Positions 21,890 through 34,766 of a stretch of DNA of 64,000 nucleotides are shown piece after piece. The notes under the pieces are model-generated. The model did not search any database and was not told where the DNA came from. It worked only from the letters and a program-made list of their open reading frames with translations. The DNA is from Dipteronia dyeriana (lineage: Eukaryota; Streptophyta; Magnoliopsida; Sapindales; Sapindaceae). Position 1 is the first letter of the stretch, and every line of letters starts with the position of its first letter. Location: contig CM065297.1 of the NCBI GenBank assembly GCA_032871835.1, positions 63,041,253-63,105,252 of the forward strand. The letters are read 5' to 3'. A program made the translations under genes and the position numbers.

Positions 21890-24265
21890 TGTAGAGAAAA
21901 TTCGGTTCAAAACGCGGCAGAAACATAAAATTAGGGCTTGATATATTTAATTTTTTCCCCTTTAATAGAGAGAACCTTAACCCTAGATTAATTGACGTAT
22001 ATTAAAAGTATCGTACCTTTTTCTAGTGACGATTGAACTAGCGTCTAATTAAATCCACAAGATCTTCCAATCCAATCGCGAACGTGAATCACCTAGGAGT
22101 GTGTGCTCCCTTTCTTTAAATTGTATACATGAGGATGGAAACAAACAAAATCTCTTTCTTTTGTTAGTCACAATAATCCCCCAAGAAGAAAAATAAAGAA
22201 CGTTAGGTCACTTGTGAATTATCAGTCAATTTAATAGAAACTAGCTTGAACCTTAATTCGATGTTGTACAGAAAAACCTTTTAATGTAAAGGCTACTAAT
22301 GCACTATAGAAAACAAAACGTTCTTTCTTCCTTTTCCTCTTTGACAATTTTTCACACACCAATCTTTAGAGTTGGAAAAATTTATCTAGAGCAAGATCTG
22401 AATTCTCTACACTCAAAATTCTCTCTTGGTCGAAATTTCTCTCCCTTAGATTAGGGCTTGGCCGAAATTCTCTCCAAGAAAAAGGCAATGGCATAATTTT
22501 TTCTTATTAATAATTAGGGTTGCCGAATTTTACACTATCATATATATAGTGGCTGAATTCTTCATCCTTTTAATTTAGAAGACCAAATCCTCTCCTAAGA
22601 AGGATTTACTTGATGGGCAAGAATCTTTTCTTCAGAAGGATTTACTTGGTGGCAAGAATCTTTTTCTAAGAAGAATTCTTTTATACACCAAGACTCCTAA
22701 TCCAACTCAAATAGTGTATTTATTCAAAAACCAATTATTGAATAAAATTAAATTGTTACTAAATTAAATCTACCTAATTTGACCAGTTGTCAATCAGAGC
22801 TTTAATAAAAATTAAATACTTCCTAATTTGACTAGATAAATAAATTCCAATTATTCATCTACTTATCAAATATAGTATTTGTTACTTATCATAGTACCAA
22901 CAATAATATGACTCTAGGACACCATCTCCTATTAGAAAAAAGATTTTGACTTTTAATTAAATAAATAAATAAATAAATAATTTCCATTTAATTAAATAAT
23001 AAAGTAAAAAAAGAATATATAAGGCTATTCCACAAGCCCTAGCCACCCAAGCTATATGTGTGGGACAAATATTGTTTTTTTCTTTCTATTTTATTAAATC
23101 CATTGGACTTAAATAAAAGAGTCCACATGTGAGTTAGACGTATTCGTACTAAAATAAACAAGTCCATATGCCTTAATACAATTCTAGATGGACCCATAAA
23201 TTGATTCGATAGAATATATCAAGTGATCCATGCAAGCTTGTTTGGATTGGGGATCTTGGCGGGCTATCTAAATTTAAGTTGCAATAGACATAACCTAATC
23301 ACAATCAACTAATGATTCACTTGGATCCGATCTATTAGTTTTAGTTCATTCCACTAAAGAACTAAAATTGAACTCTTAAATAAAGATATAATAAGTCAAT
23401 ATTGCTCATTTATACCCTATAAAATCTTAATGGAGAAAATGTATCCTCGTGAAGAATATCAGTAATCGCCAGGAGCTCATAGACCGCCTATTGCTCTCCA
23501 AGTTACCATATTTACTCATATGAACACATTTTGAACTTGGATATTTTAACTTGTCTAGAAGCCATATTTCAATAGACACTATTGAAAACTTAACGTTAAG
23601 ATTTAATATCCAATACCTTAAAACATTCATATGATGATATTATACTCTCATTTAATAAATGGAGCCATAATGTCCATATCTATAAATGAAGTCCTCTACC
23701 GATTAACAAATGAATACCACCAAACTTTCGAGGATAGACTATGCTATAAAATCGTATTCATTGATAGCTCAAATGATAACACTTGCAACAAAAAATCCAT
23801 CATTTATCTTAAGATTGAGATATACTCTCGGATTGTCTTCAAGTGAAAACTTTTATCCATTGACGGTTCTGGATAAAGTTTCTCACCTTGATCCTATTCC
23901 ATGCACCTAGTTAACTAGATTCCTTTGCCCAAAGACACCACACTTTGATCAATTTAGACTCATCATAACACATTTGATCCCACTCAAATGCTAGAAAAAG
24001 AATCTAAAACTTTAACAATATAAAGGTGCCTAACCTTTATCTTAAGTTTTGAATATTATTCAAGACTAACTAAAAAATTGTGTCTACCTCAAACATATCC
24101 AAATGAACGAACAATTATTCTTTTCTCATAGTCTTTTGACCTTAAGATTGTTTATTTTTGAAAATTATAATAATTAAACTATAAATACTATACGATTTTT
24201 TTAAACTAGAAATCACTTTTATTAATACAAAAAGATTGTCAAGTACAATATTACACTCTTCAACA
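21890..24265 (-). repeat. 3' LTR of copia element B
   Basis: Reads on the minus strand from TGTTGAAGAGTG (24265) to TCTCTACA (21890). It matches solo LTRs at 44889-47358 and 58030-60236, but its start lacks the ggattatgctcgatagc block. The polypurine tract abuts its right side and a primer site abuts its left side. Confidence 0.85.
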
Positions 24266-24280
24266 ATCTCCCACTTGCTC
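24266..24280 (-). other. Polypurine tract of element B
   Basis: Minus strand GAGCAAGTGGGAGAT immediately before the LTR start. Confidence 0.8.
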
Positions 24281-25560
24281 TATAGCAAATGTGTCTTATC
24301 TCTTATCCCCATATTCTCTAGGTGCCCATCAAAAATCTTTTGTGGAAAAGCCTTTAAGAAGGGATCCGCTAGATTTTTTGTTGACGAGATCTTGGTTATC
24401 GTCACGTCTCCCCTATGCATAATTTCCCTTAAAAGGTGATACTTTCTTTCAATGTGTTTCCTTTTCTTAAGACTTTTATGTTCTCTCGAATTAGCCATTG
24501 CTCCACTATTATCACTATAGATAGTGATCTGCTTATTCGCATAAAGAACCACTTCCAAGTAATCAAGAATTGGCGGAGCCAGACAGCCTCTTTAGCAGCT
24601 TCGCTTGCGACAACATACTCAGCTTCCATGGTGGAATCAACAATACAAGATTGCTTGATACTCCTCAATATTACTGTCCCTGCTCACTGTGTAAACACAG
24701 ATCCTGATATTGATCTTCTGGAGTCAAAATTTGTTTAGAAATCAGAATCTGTATACCCAACGGGAATTAAATCCCCTTTAGAGTATACAAGCATATAATC
24801 TCTCATTCTCTTGAGAAACTTGAAAATATGCTTGACTGTCATCCAGAGATCAGGATCAGTTTCGATTGAAACCTTCTAACTATGCCAAGAACAAAATAAA
24901 TATCTGGTATAGGATCAGATATGTTGCTTGATCGAACTATACATTCTAGGATCGGATAGGTTGCTTCGATCCATATATGGATCTTTACAACTTGTATACC
25001 CTTTCCTCTTGGCCTTTTTCAATGAATCCTTCTGGTTGTATCATATAGATGCTTTCATCAAAGCTTCCACTAAGGAAAGCTGTCTTGACATCTATTTGCT
25101 GAATCTCTAGGTCTAGAGATTCCGCAGTGGATAAGAGTATTCTAATGGATTTAAGTATGTCCATAGGAGAGAAGGTTTCCTCATAATTGATACCTTCCTT
25201 CTGTGTGTAACCTTTAGCTACCAATCTAGCTTTAAAGGTTTCCACCTTTCCATCCATTCCTCTTTTCCTCTTGTATACCCTGTTGCACCCGATGGGTTTT
25301 ATCCCTTTAGATAAGTCTACAAGAGACCAGACTTTGTTTTTGAATATAGATTCAATTTCGGATTGCATTGCCTTTTGCCAGTGGCGACAATCAACATCTT
25401 CCATTGCTTCTTGTACGTATAGGGATCATCGTCGTTCGGGAGATTCTTTACAGATTCTCCTAGATCAATGTATCTCTCAGGTTGTCTACTAACCCTCCCA
25501 CTACGACGAGGTGTGGTAAATTGTTGATCTTGTGTTGGTACGGAACTTATAATTGGTCTA
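24280..25560 (-). pseudogene. Element B reverse transcriptase/RNase H, degenerate
   Basis: The minus-strand frame 25404-24985 encodes the N-terminal reverse transcriptase: WQKAMQSEIES, VWSLVDL, KARLVAKGYTQKEGINYEET, QIDVKTAFLSGSF and IYMIQPEGFI. The next region jumps to an RNase H-side piece without the YxDD palm motif, so the catalytic centre is deleted. RNase H follows (24558-24280): IYSDNSGAMANSREHK, KHIERKYHLLREI and STKNLADPFLKA. Stops and frameshifts throughout. Family: Ty1/Copia. Non-functional. Confidence 0.85.
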
Positions 25561-25562
25561 GG

Positions 25563-26512
25563 TTATGAAACCTCTTGTGGAATTGTATCTCCTAAAAGAT
25601 CATTTAGGACAGGTCTACTTTTAGGCAGAAAACTGTTCATATAGTCCTCTTCCAAAAATTTAGCATTTGTAGAAACAAATACTTTAAGTTCTGAAGAACT
25701 ATAGAAATTTAATCTTTTGGTTCCTTTTGGATACCCTACAAATATGCATGTTTCTAAACAAAACTCCATCTTTTCTGTATTTCCTTTTAACACGTGCACA
25801 TGACATCAAAATGTCCTTAAAAGTTGTAAACAAGGCTTTTGCCCTGTCCACAACTGACTTAGATGGTGCATCATTTAGAATGTAGATAGCAATTTGTAAA
25901 GCATGTTACCAAAAAGAATTAGGAAGCGTTGAATAACTCAACATAGATCTAACCATGTCTATAGGAGTTCTATTTCTACTTTCTGCCACCCTATTTTGTT
26001 GAGGTGTACCTGACACATAAAACTGAGAAATTATCCCATTATCAATAAGATATTGTTGAAACTCACCAGATAGATATTCTCCACCACGATCAGACCTTAA
26101 TATTTTTAGGTGTTTCTCTAGCTGATTTTCAACTTCTGCTTTATATGCTTTGAACATGTCAAAAGCATCTGACTTATGTCTCATGAGATACACATAGCCA
26201 TATCTCGAGTAATCATCCATGAAATTGATGAAGTACTTATATCCACCTCTAGCTTGAATGCTCATAGGACCACACACATCAGTATGTATCAATCCTAAAC
26301 ATTCAGTGGCTATTGTGCCTTTTTATCGTGAACGACCTTTTGGTCATCCTACCTTCCAAACAAGATTCACAAGTTGGTAGATAATCAACCTTTAAGTCAG
26401 GTCCATCACTAACCAATCTTTTGATCCTATCAAGGTTAATATGACCTAGGCACAAATGCCATAGGTAGGTTTCATCTTTTGATAAATTTACTCTTTTATG
26501 ATTACGTTCCAT
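25563..26512 (-). pseudogene. Element B integrase
   Basis: The minus-strand zinc domain (26512-26303) has LWHLCLGHINLDRIKRL and the CESCLEGRM pair. The catalytic core (26292-25906) has IHTDVCGPM, ILRSDRGGEYLS and NRVAESRNRT, which supply the D, D and E of the triad. The C-terminal part has CIFVGYPKGTKRLNFYS and VFVSTNAKFLEEDYM. Stops separate the pieces (for example after SFW at 25906), so it is broken although the active-site residues remain. Confidence 0.85.
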
Positions 26513-26925
26513 TTATTCCGTGTCTAATAAGTGAAAGATGTTGCTATGCAAATAGAATAAACCATTTTCCAATGTACCTTTGCAAGAGAATTTGTTATTC
26601 TTACTAATAATAAAATTAAAAGTAACCGAATATCCAAATTTATTTAAATAAGAAACTGAAATTAAATTCTTTCTTGAATTAAGGTACATAATAAACGTCT
26701 ATTAATTCTAAATGGCTACATGAATCTAAATTGATTCTAATATCTCCCACCACACTAGTAGACATAAACGCTCGAATGCCTAAATGCAAGTTGAATTCAT
26801 TCTCATTCAGTCTCTTCCTTTCCCGGAACCCCTTCTAGTTAGGTCCAAGTTACTTTTTTCTTTTGTTGTTTCTTGACCTTCTTACGGGTCTTAACAGTAA
26901 TAACTTTACTAACCGTATGAATCTC
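26513..26925 (-). pseudogene. Element B protease region, degenerate
   Basis: Frameshifted minus-strand translation gives GDIRINLDS, ELIDVYYVP and GTLENGLFYLHSN-like pieces, matching the stretch between the copia protease active site and the integrase zinc domain. The D-T/S-G active site is not visible; it is probably lost. Confidence 0.5.
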
Positions 26926-27528
26926 TTAACCCTTGTTTATCACAAGTATTTTCTCGATGCTTAAATCATCTTGCATCAGGCCCTGCAAGGTGCACTCCTT
27001 ATTGTTTAAGGTATAGTCCAACTTGAACTGATTAAAGAAATCTGACAGTGAGTTGATGATCATGTCAATTTTTGTCTCACCATTTATCTCAGCACCATTG
27101 AATTCAACAATGTTGAGATGTGCTATGACTTTCATCATGTGATCTTTCACAACCTGTCCAGGTTTCATCCTAAAATTCATAAAAGCAGTCACTGCCTCTC
27201 TCTTAGTCATCCTAGATTTCATAGCAAACGTCTCTTCCAGAGACATCATTATATCGACATCATACTTCATTCCTTCATGTTGCTATTGCAACACGTCAAA
27301 GATGGTGGCCATAGTGTAACATTTAGCCATCTCATCTGAAGTTACCTACTGCTGATACTCATGTATTTGCACCTCATTAGATTCATTAGTAAGAGTTGGT
27401 GGTTTAGGAATAGCTAGAATGAACTTATATATTTCAGCTTGCAATAACAACCCAATTTTCCTTTTCTAAGTGACATAATTATCATCAGTTAAAGTATTAT
27501 CTTTTAGGATTTTGATTAGGGATGGGGT
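26926..27528 (-). pseudogene. Element B gag
   Basis: The start ATG at about 27528 gives MTPSLIKILKDNTLTDDNYV, the usual N-terminal copia Gag motif. The clean frame 27270-26926 carries MMSLEETFAMKSRMTKREAV, KPGQVVKDHMMKVIAHLN and QGLMQDDLSIEK. In-frame stops lie between 27340 and 27480. No clear zinc knuckle remains. Confidence 0.8.
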
Positions 27529-27566
27529 CATGATTTCTTAATAATAACAAAAATTATATAAGTAAA

Positions 27567-29410
27567 TGTTGGGAAAAATTCCCTAAGAACAAATGTTGTT
27601 AATCTTTTTTGCTGAAATAATAATTGGATTGACATTCCATTTTATATTTTTGTACATTTAATGTTATAAATATTGTATTAATAACATAAAATTCCATGAT
27701 TATTAAATGTAATATTAAACAGAGTATATAATTTGTTATATACATGAGGATTATGTTTAATATAATAATCTTAATTGTCTGTGATTGATAATTAAAGTTG
27801 GGATCTTTAATTAAATAAAATTACTAGTATAGTTCATTCCCATTAAAAATGGAACAGTTTTATCCAAACTGTTGATGTGATGACGTTAGAATGAAGGTAC
27901 TTTGTATAATAAGATTATACATGACATGGACACGATAAATTGGAATCTTTAAAAATCTCCGTCTTGAAACAAAGTATTCCAATTCATCAAATAGATGGTC
28001 ATATATGGAACGATCTTAATCCTGAGTATTTAACAGATTCCTACTTATTGACTTGTGTCTTTTGACTTACTCGGTGTGGTTTGCTCAAGATGCCAAACCT
28101 AAAACCTTGTATCTTGGAGACATGATGATATACTTAGCTGGGAATGATAATAAACAAGATGGAATCCATTCCTTCTTAATTGAAGTAGACAAACGGTTAT
28201 CTTGAGTAAATTATGGTTTTGAACAATAGAGCGCTCAATTTATGATAAGATTATAAATAATTGTTCATTAGAGAATCACGGGCACTCAATGATAAAGATG
28301 TAATTGAGAGGTCATATTACAAACTGTTTATGGAGGATTGATCTGTATGTAATGATTATATTAATGGACTGTTCAATTCCTATTCGAGTAATTAATTCTA
28401 TAATGACAAGAGTGCAGTTTTTTAGTGGAATAAATATGGAATTAATAAATATGATATTTAATTAAAGAGTTTGATTAAATATTAATGATTTATTGGAGCA
28501 TGAAATTACAGGTCCATGTGTCCCCATGCCATCTCCATAACACTGTATTGAATATTAAGGTATAATGGCTAATGAGACTCAATAATTAATTTAGAATTAA
28601 TCATCAATACATAAATGAGTTTATGTATTGTTTTATTAATTAAATATATATAATATAATAATTAGATTATTTATTATATATATAAAACAATAATTCAATT
28701 ATTTAATATATATATATTCTTTGTTTTAGGTGGGTGGTGGTGACTTTGTCCACCACCCACCACAATCGTTTTTTTAAAATTATATGTATATAAAGAGCTT
28801 GGCTCTTGTCAAATGTAGGTGAAGAAAAATTACTAAGAGTAAAAAGCAAAAGGTATAAATACTCATGAATTCTTCATGTTTTAACAATGTAAACATTTTT
28901 TTTCCGTTACACACATTAAAACCATTGTTGAATCAAGACTCCTACTCTATGCCTCTTTATGCCACCCACCCTATCTCTCTCATTTTATAAAGACCACAAA
29001 GAAGAAAGAAAAAAGTGTTCTTGGAATTTTTAGAAGGGAGAGAGGAACAAAGAAGAGTTCATAGTCTTTTGTAACGAGAGACATACATAGAAAGATAAAT
29101 AGGTTTTTTTTTAATAAGCGTCTAGAGAATATTGTGAGAGAGTCTCTCAATATTTTCTTGTTGTCTTAAGAGTTGAGTACACAACTTGAATATAAATTTG
29201 AGAGTCAAAATTTTCTATTGAATACCGAGATGCCCACCCGTTGTTTCTTTTGTGTTGGAGATTCGGTGTGGAAGAACTTGGTTCAAGGGAATCACGAAGA
29301 TCCTGAAGTGAAAGAACTCGGATCAAGGGAATCACGAAAAGTCTACAATAGTAATGATTTCTTTCCCTACTATTTATAATTAAATATTAGAATCAATATA
29401 ATCACACCCA
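27567..29410 (+). mobile_element. Solo-LTR-like block H inserted in element B leader
   Basis: Starts TGTTGGGAAAAATTCCC between the gag start and the leader of B, where no sequence is expected. No internal protein domain. It contains a duplicated phrase in its right part (tcaagggaatcacgaa at 29284 and 29324) and a TATA-like run. The right edge is uncertain: candidates are about 29374 (CCCTACTA) and 29410 (ACACCCA). The flanks gtaaa/taaat are suggestive but not a clean duplication. Confidence 0.5.
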
Positions 29411-30170
29411 TAAATATCACGCCTCTTTCAGGAGTTTACACCATTAACAAGTTGGAATTTCATAGAATGATTTACCAAGTTATCTAGATACCAATTAGAT
29501 AACTAAACCATTCGATGCATGTTCATACCAAAAGAGATATATGAGTGACACTCCTATTCTATATGACATGTTATCAAACAATGGCAAACATTGCAATATT
29601 TTCAAAAATAAAAATATCTGCAATATTGGTCAATCCTAGAAAGCAAGTAAATTACATATGTCTTAAAATACAAAAAACTACTTTGACGAACAAGTCTTCA
29701 TGCAACCATCGTTTGTTTGGACACCCTCGGCTACCTCCCATGGGCGTGCCCAGCCCTTAGCTCCATAAAGAGTTGTCGTGCGTAGCCGATTTGAGTAATA
29801 GGGCTGCCATGTGCAGCCCATAACACAACAATCGTGGCTCGTGCTCATTCGCACGAACGATTGTTGCTATGGCATGCACGGTCCCAAAATTATTCCGGTT
29901 ACTCCCAATTATTCGATACTTGAATGTATTACAGAAGAATTTTAAATAATAAAATACTGCAGTTTTTTTTAATACAATAATTTTCAGCAGTATTTTTATT
30001 ACAATATAGTGCACTCTTTTTTATTACAATAGAATGGTAAATAAAAAAAAATTAGCAACTACCAACAAAGAAATTATGGCGATGATAGGCCACCCTTCTT
30101 GTTACAATCCCAAAACAAAAATACATTGAAATTCTAGGACGTATATTGAGCAATAACAAACCGAATAAAA

Positions 30171-30204
<34 letters not shown>

Positions 30205-30352
30205 ATACATTTTAATGTAAATATATATGCAAATACCTAGGTGCCATCTCTTTCTAAATTATGCATATATACAATAAAAAGAAAAACATTCACGTATATA
30301 TATATATATATATATCAATTAATCAAGGGTACAACCAGGCTATGATACTAAT
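29411..30352 (-). other. Leader and primer-binding site of element B
   Basis: Minus-strand order: LTR, then ATTAGTATCATAGCC (30338-30352, a mutated initiator-Met primer site), then about 900 bp of noncoding leader up to the H insertion. Homologous to 20975-21889. Contains a TA microsatellite at 30175-30201. Confidence 0.65.
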
Positions 30353-30401
30353 TGTAGGGAAAAATAAGTTCAAAATGCGGCGGAAGCGTAAAATTAGGGT
30401 T

Positions 30402-30450
<49 letters not shown>

Positions 30451-30599
30451 CCCTTTAATAGAAAGAACCTTAACCCTAGATTAATTGACGTATATTAAAA
30501 GTATCGTACCTTTTTCTCGTGACGATTGAACTAGCGTCTAATTGAATCTGTAAGATCTTCCAGTCCAATCACGAACATGAATCACCTAAGAGTGTGGGT
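30353..30599 (-). repeat. 5' LTR of element B, segment next to primer site
   Basis: TGTAGGGAAAAATAAG onward matches the ends of the other B LTRs. Interrupted at 30600 by E copy 2 with target duplication tgggt (30595-30599) against tgggc (41173-41177). Includes a TA microsatellite (30404-30447). Confidence 0.85.
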
Positions 30600-33245
30600 T
30601 GAAAATACAAACACGGTTAAATGCTCAAGGCTAACCTAGAGGGGGGGGGGGGGGGGGAGGAATATGTTAGACACTTTTTTCGACTCCCTTAGAAACAAAC
30701 AAAAGTTTGTCCCTCTAGATTGCTTGTATCACAATATATATATCAATTAAAGACACTTAATCAATATTTAAAACAAGCAAAGTGTGATACAAACAAGTAA
30801 TCATAACACATACACAATTTCTATATTATAGAAAGGAAGTCAACTTACATATAGAGTTCTATCCATAGTATTCAAATAACAAATATAAATATAAGAGAGA
30901 TAGGGATAGAGAAAAGTTGACACAAGATATAAAGTGGTAAACCACCGAAGAGGAAACATCCCCGGGTTAGCAACCACCGGTAAACAAAATCCACTAGTAG
31001 ATTAGACAAGTACAATCCCTCAAGTGACCCCTTCACCTAGAAACTACCCTCCTATCCTACTCATGAAGATGTCGCCCTCTTGCTCAACAATCCGAGGCCT
31101 CACACCTCTTGTCAAGACTTCCTTGCTCACCTTACCGGATCCTCACGACCCTAGGCAAGACTTCTTGCTCAACTATCCGAGTCCTCCCGACTCTAGTCAA
31201 GACTTCCTCGCTCACCCTTCTGGATCCTTACTACCCAAGGTAAGACTTCTTGCTTAACTATCCGAGTTCTACCGACTCTAGTCAAGACTTCCTTGCTTGA
31301 CAATCCGAGGTCTCACACCTCTTGCCAAGACATTCTTGCTCAACAACATAGGTCTCACACCTATTGTCAAGACTTCCTTCTCACAAGGCATCCAGTAATC
31401 ATGAATTTCCAGTAATCATGAATGTAAAACGCAAACAAGCACGCAACATAGAATGTTATGATCAACACATCCTATGGAAAATACTAGACATGAGCACGAA
31501 TGCACAAAACAAATGTAGTCTAGTCAATCATGCATGTTTAATCCATCTAGATCATGTAAAATAGGTTCAACATTAATTACAACCTAGATACATGCATAAA
31601 TCTAAAACTTGAATCACAAGATATGTTCAATTAACACATAATCAAGTTTAAATCTCATAAACCAAAAATATGTTAAAATCATGTGACAAAGTCATTTAGA
31701 TTAAAGCTAAAGTTCTAGAGCATATTTCCTATTAATTGATTCAACAAAGAACATGAATAGCTCAAAAGAACACAAGCGCATGTATCATTGTGAGATTTCG
31801 ACAAAAGAGAGCCTAACACATGTGAGGAACTATTTTTTACAAAATCAATCAATCAATCAAAGATTATCAAATAGTCCTACAATCAAAGCTAGCACAATAC
31901 AATCCCAAACATGTGAAAACATAGGCAAAATCAAAACCTAACTCAACATGTGAGATTTCAATTGAAACTCAATCTAGCTTTAAATGAGTTCAAAACTCAA
32001 ATCAAAACTATCACAAGACACATATATATGTTGAAAAAGAAAACCCAAGGCAATTGATCAAGTTTTAAAAGAAAACTTTAAGAGAAAATCAATACCTTAG
32101 TTGATTTTGGTGCAATCTCGTTTTTATGAGTTTAGACTCCAAAAACAACAATAAAACTAACTCAAACTTTCAGAGAAAAGGTGGAGGATGAATAGGCAAA
32201 CACTCTCAACTTTGAATCACTCAAAGCGGAGTTCAAATGAAGAAGTTGTGGTGTTTGGAATGTGAGAAAATGTAGAGAGAAAATTCTGCACTCAAGTTTT
32301 AAATTTCTTCTTAGAATGAAATGTGAGAGGGAAGGGAAATGTAAAGGAGAGGGAAATAATAGAAGCAAACAGACCAAAATGCCCTCCTTCGAGAATGCTT
32401 CCCCGAGATGGCATGTGGGCATCTCGGGGCAGCAAGGAGTTGGGCCAAGATGGCCACGCGCCATCTCGGGCTTGCACCAATTGATGGTCTTTGGCCATGG
32501 TGCAACTCCCTTGCACTCCTCTCACGTTCTTCGACCGTTCTTCGACCGTTCTCCGGCCTCCGAACTCAGAATTCGAATCCGTTTGTGGATTATGAACCGT
32601 AACTCTCTTAAGGACACCATATAAGATACTTAACCCAGAAAATAATAATTCGACTCGATATACGAAGACGAAGACAATGTATGCAACATGAGTTGAAAGT
32701 GTAGTATCTTTTGACTTAGAACTTGAAATCAATAGTATGAGTAACCGAAATGACCATAACTCAATCAAGAATGATATAAGACTAAATTCAAGTTCAATAT
32801 CCATGTTATAAAAACACAATTCACACTAGAATGCAAACGACATAGAGATAGTCTCCAATCATTCATTTTCCAAAACATGTTATTTTCATACCAATGCATG
32901 AGCATTTATCTTCAAGTGTGTGAATGTGTTATACATGGTGTACAACGATGCAGGGACACATATGAATGAAATGTATGTGTGTACCTATAATGGTGCACAA
33001 TGATGCAAGGACACAAATGTATGAATTGTGTGTGTGTGCCTAAGCCTTGTAAGATAAAGATAAGGTTTTAGTATACCTTTGTAGAACCATATTGCATCCT
33101 TTATCTTTGAAGACTTTGAACTTGCTTTGACTAGTTGTTCCTTCTTCCTTGAAGCTTGAATCATCATGAATCTAAACAACTAAATCATTACAAGTAAACA
33201 TCATTTTGATATGGAATTAATGCGAACACAATCTAACACCTAACA
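30600..33245 (-). repeat. 3' LTR of E copy 2
   Basis: TGTTAGGTGTTAGATTGTG on the minus strand from 33245 to TGTATTTTCA at 30600. Carries a 17-base G run (30641-30657), repeat array (31070-31390) and GC-rich hairpin (32401-32470). Confidence 0.92.
32401..32470. promoter_or_regulatory. GC-rich hairpin in E LTR (copy 2, 3')
   Basis: CCCCGAGATGGCATGTGG pairs with CCACGCGCCATCTCGGG. An inner pair is GGGCATCTCGGGGC with GGGCCAAGATGGCC. Confidence 0.6.
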
Positions 33246-33703
33246 ATCTCCCTCTTTGGCAAATTCCATGTAAAAACACCTATACATTTACTACAAATAT
33301 AAAAATGAAGATAGGTCACAAAATCACTCCCTCACATTGCAATGAGTAAGATTCTTATAACTAATCTTCATCAACTCTTGAACTTTATCTTGATCTTTTC
33401 TTGAAGCTACCTACAAATCATCTCAAAGCACAATGCATATACATGAGAAAAGCAACAAATGACAACATATAATATGGATAAGAATATACAATTAAGTCCA
33501 CAGATACATGTATCTCCCCCTCAATACATGCCAAAAAACAAGAATTCTTAACCAAATCTTACGACTAATTATTACATGCCATTGAAAGTTCAAAAGTTCA
33601 CATAAACAACATAAAAAGAAACTAAGTAACTAGCATCTCTTTCTCCCTTTTTTTGACATGAAATGATGCCAACGGTTAATAAATAAACCTCAAGACTCAA
33701 ATA
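33246..33703 (-). other. E copy 2 polypurine tract and 3' untranslated region
   Basis: The minus-strand tract TTTGCCAAAGAGGGAGAT abuts the LTR. The rest is noncoding and matches 12480-12937, including the secondary purine tract GAGGGGGAGATAC (minus strand, near 33511-33523). Confidence 0.8.
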
Positions 33704-34766
33704 CTAACTACTTGTTCCACCAAAGAAAGTTGTACGAGTAGTTGATCTAACATAATGCTTGAGAGGTGGTCTTGAACTTGAATCAATACACTCCTCCAAC
33801 TCTTTTATCCTAGCATCTTGTTGAACAACTATAGCACTAAGTTCATCAACCTTCTCCTTAAATTGTATAGCCCAATCCGGAAGAATATTTGTGCTAATCA
33901 CATGACTATCAACTTGAGAACTACTAAATAATCCAAAAGTATCACAAGTCTTACCCTTATTCTTATAAGACATGTATGACACACGTTTATCACAATACTT
34001 TTCCAAGGGTTAAACTAACACATCATCTTCTCTACTCTTAACCCCCATGAGCTAAACATAATAAAGTAATAAACCCTGGTAATGCAAGATTTTTATCACC
34101 TCTAGTAGAGAAAGCCGCACTATCAATATAATACATGAGAAGTTCTCCAAGGTTTATAGGTTGATTAGTTACTAAGGCATACACTATTTTGATATTGTCC
34201 TTATTCAACTCGGTTGAATTCGAAGATCCAATAATGTTAGTGCAAATGAATAGATACCAAAATGCATTAGCCTTAGTTAACTCATGTTGACTAATATATG
34301 CTCTACCTTTCCACTCAAAAGAAGCATTGTCACAAAGAGTTCTACCCATGATATTTAGATTTTCAATGACATCCACATTTAGAAAACTAGAATCTATATC
34401 ATTAGATAGCCTAAGAAACTTGCTAATGTTTTCCGGGTTAACTATAAACACAACACCCCTAATCTCCATCAAAGCATCCAATAAGGTGGAACTTTCCCTA
34501 TATTCAAGATAAAACTCTCTAACAAGAGTCTCATTCACAATTCCTAACATGCTCACCCAAGATTCCCAATTTCTATCCTTTAAGCACTTAAGAACATAAG
34601 AATCTTTACACTTACCAAAGTCAATACCTCTCACATGAAATATCTTCTTAGTTCCATAGATCCCTATATCTTTTGTCCTTGAAGCTTTGGATCCTTTTGA
34701 GGTAGACTTGGCTTTCACAACGAGATTCAATTGTTTTCCACTTCCGGTAATCTTAGTTCTTCCCAT
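33704..34766 (-). pseudogene. E-family ORF2, copy 2
   Basis: Same protein as 11413-12479 and intact from 34766 to 34038 (ATG, basic N-terminus, REFYLEYRESSTLL, RGVVFIVNPENISKFLRL, AFWYLFICTNIIGSS, LGELLMYYIDSAAFS, ALPGFITLLCLAHG). A 1-bp insertion in a C run (34042-34046 on the plus strand) breaks the frame, and a stop at about 34010 precedes the C-terminal coiled-coil part (34006-33704). It lacks the 8-bp duplication of copy 1, so the two copies were inactivated separately. Confidence 0.75.
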
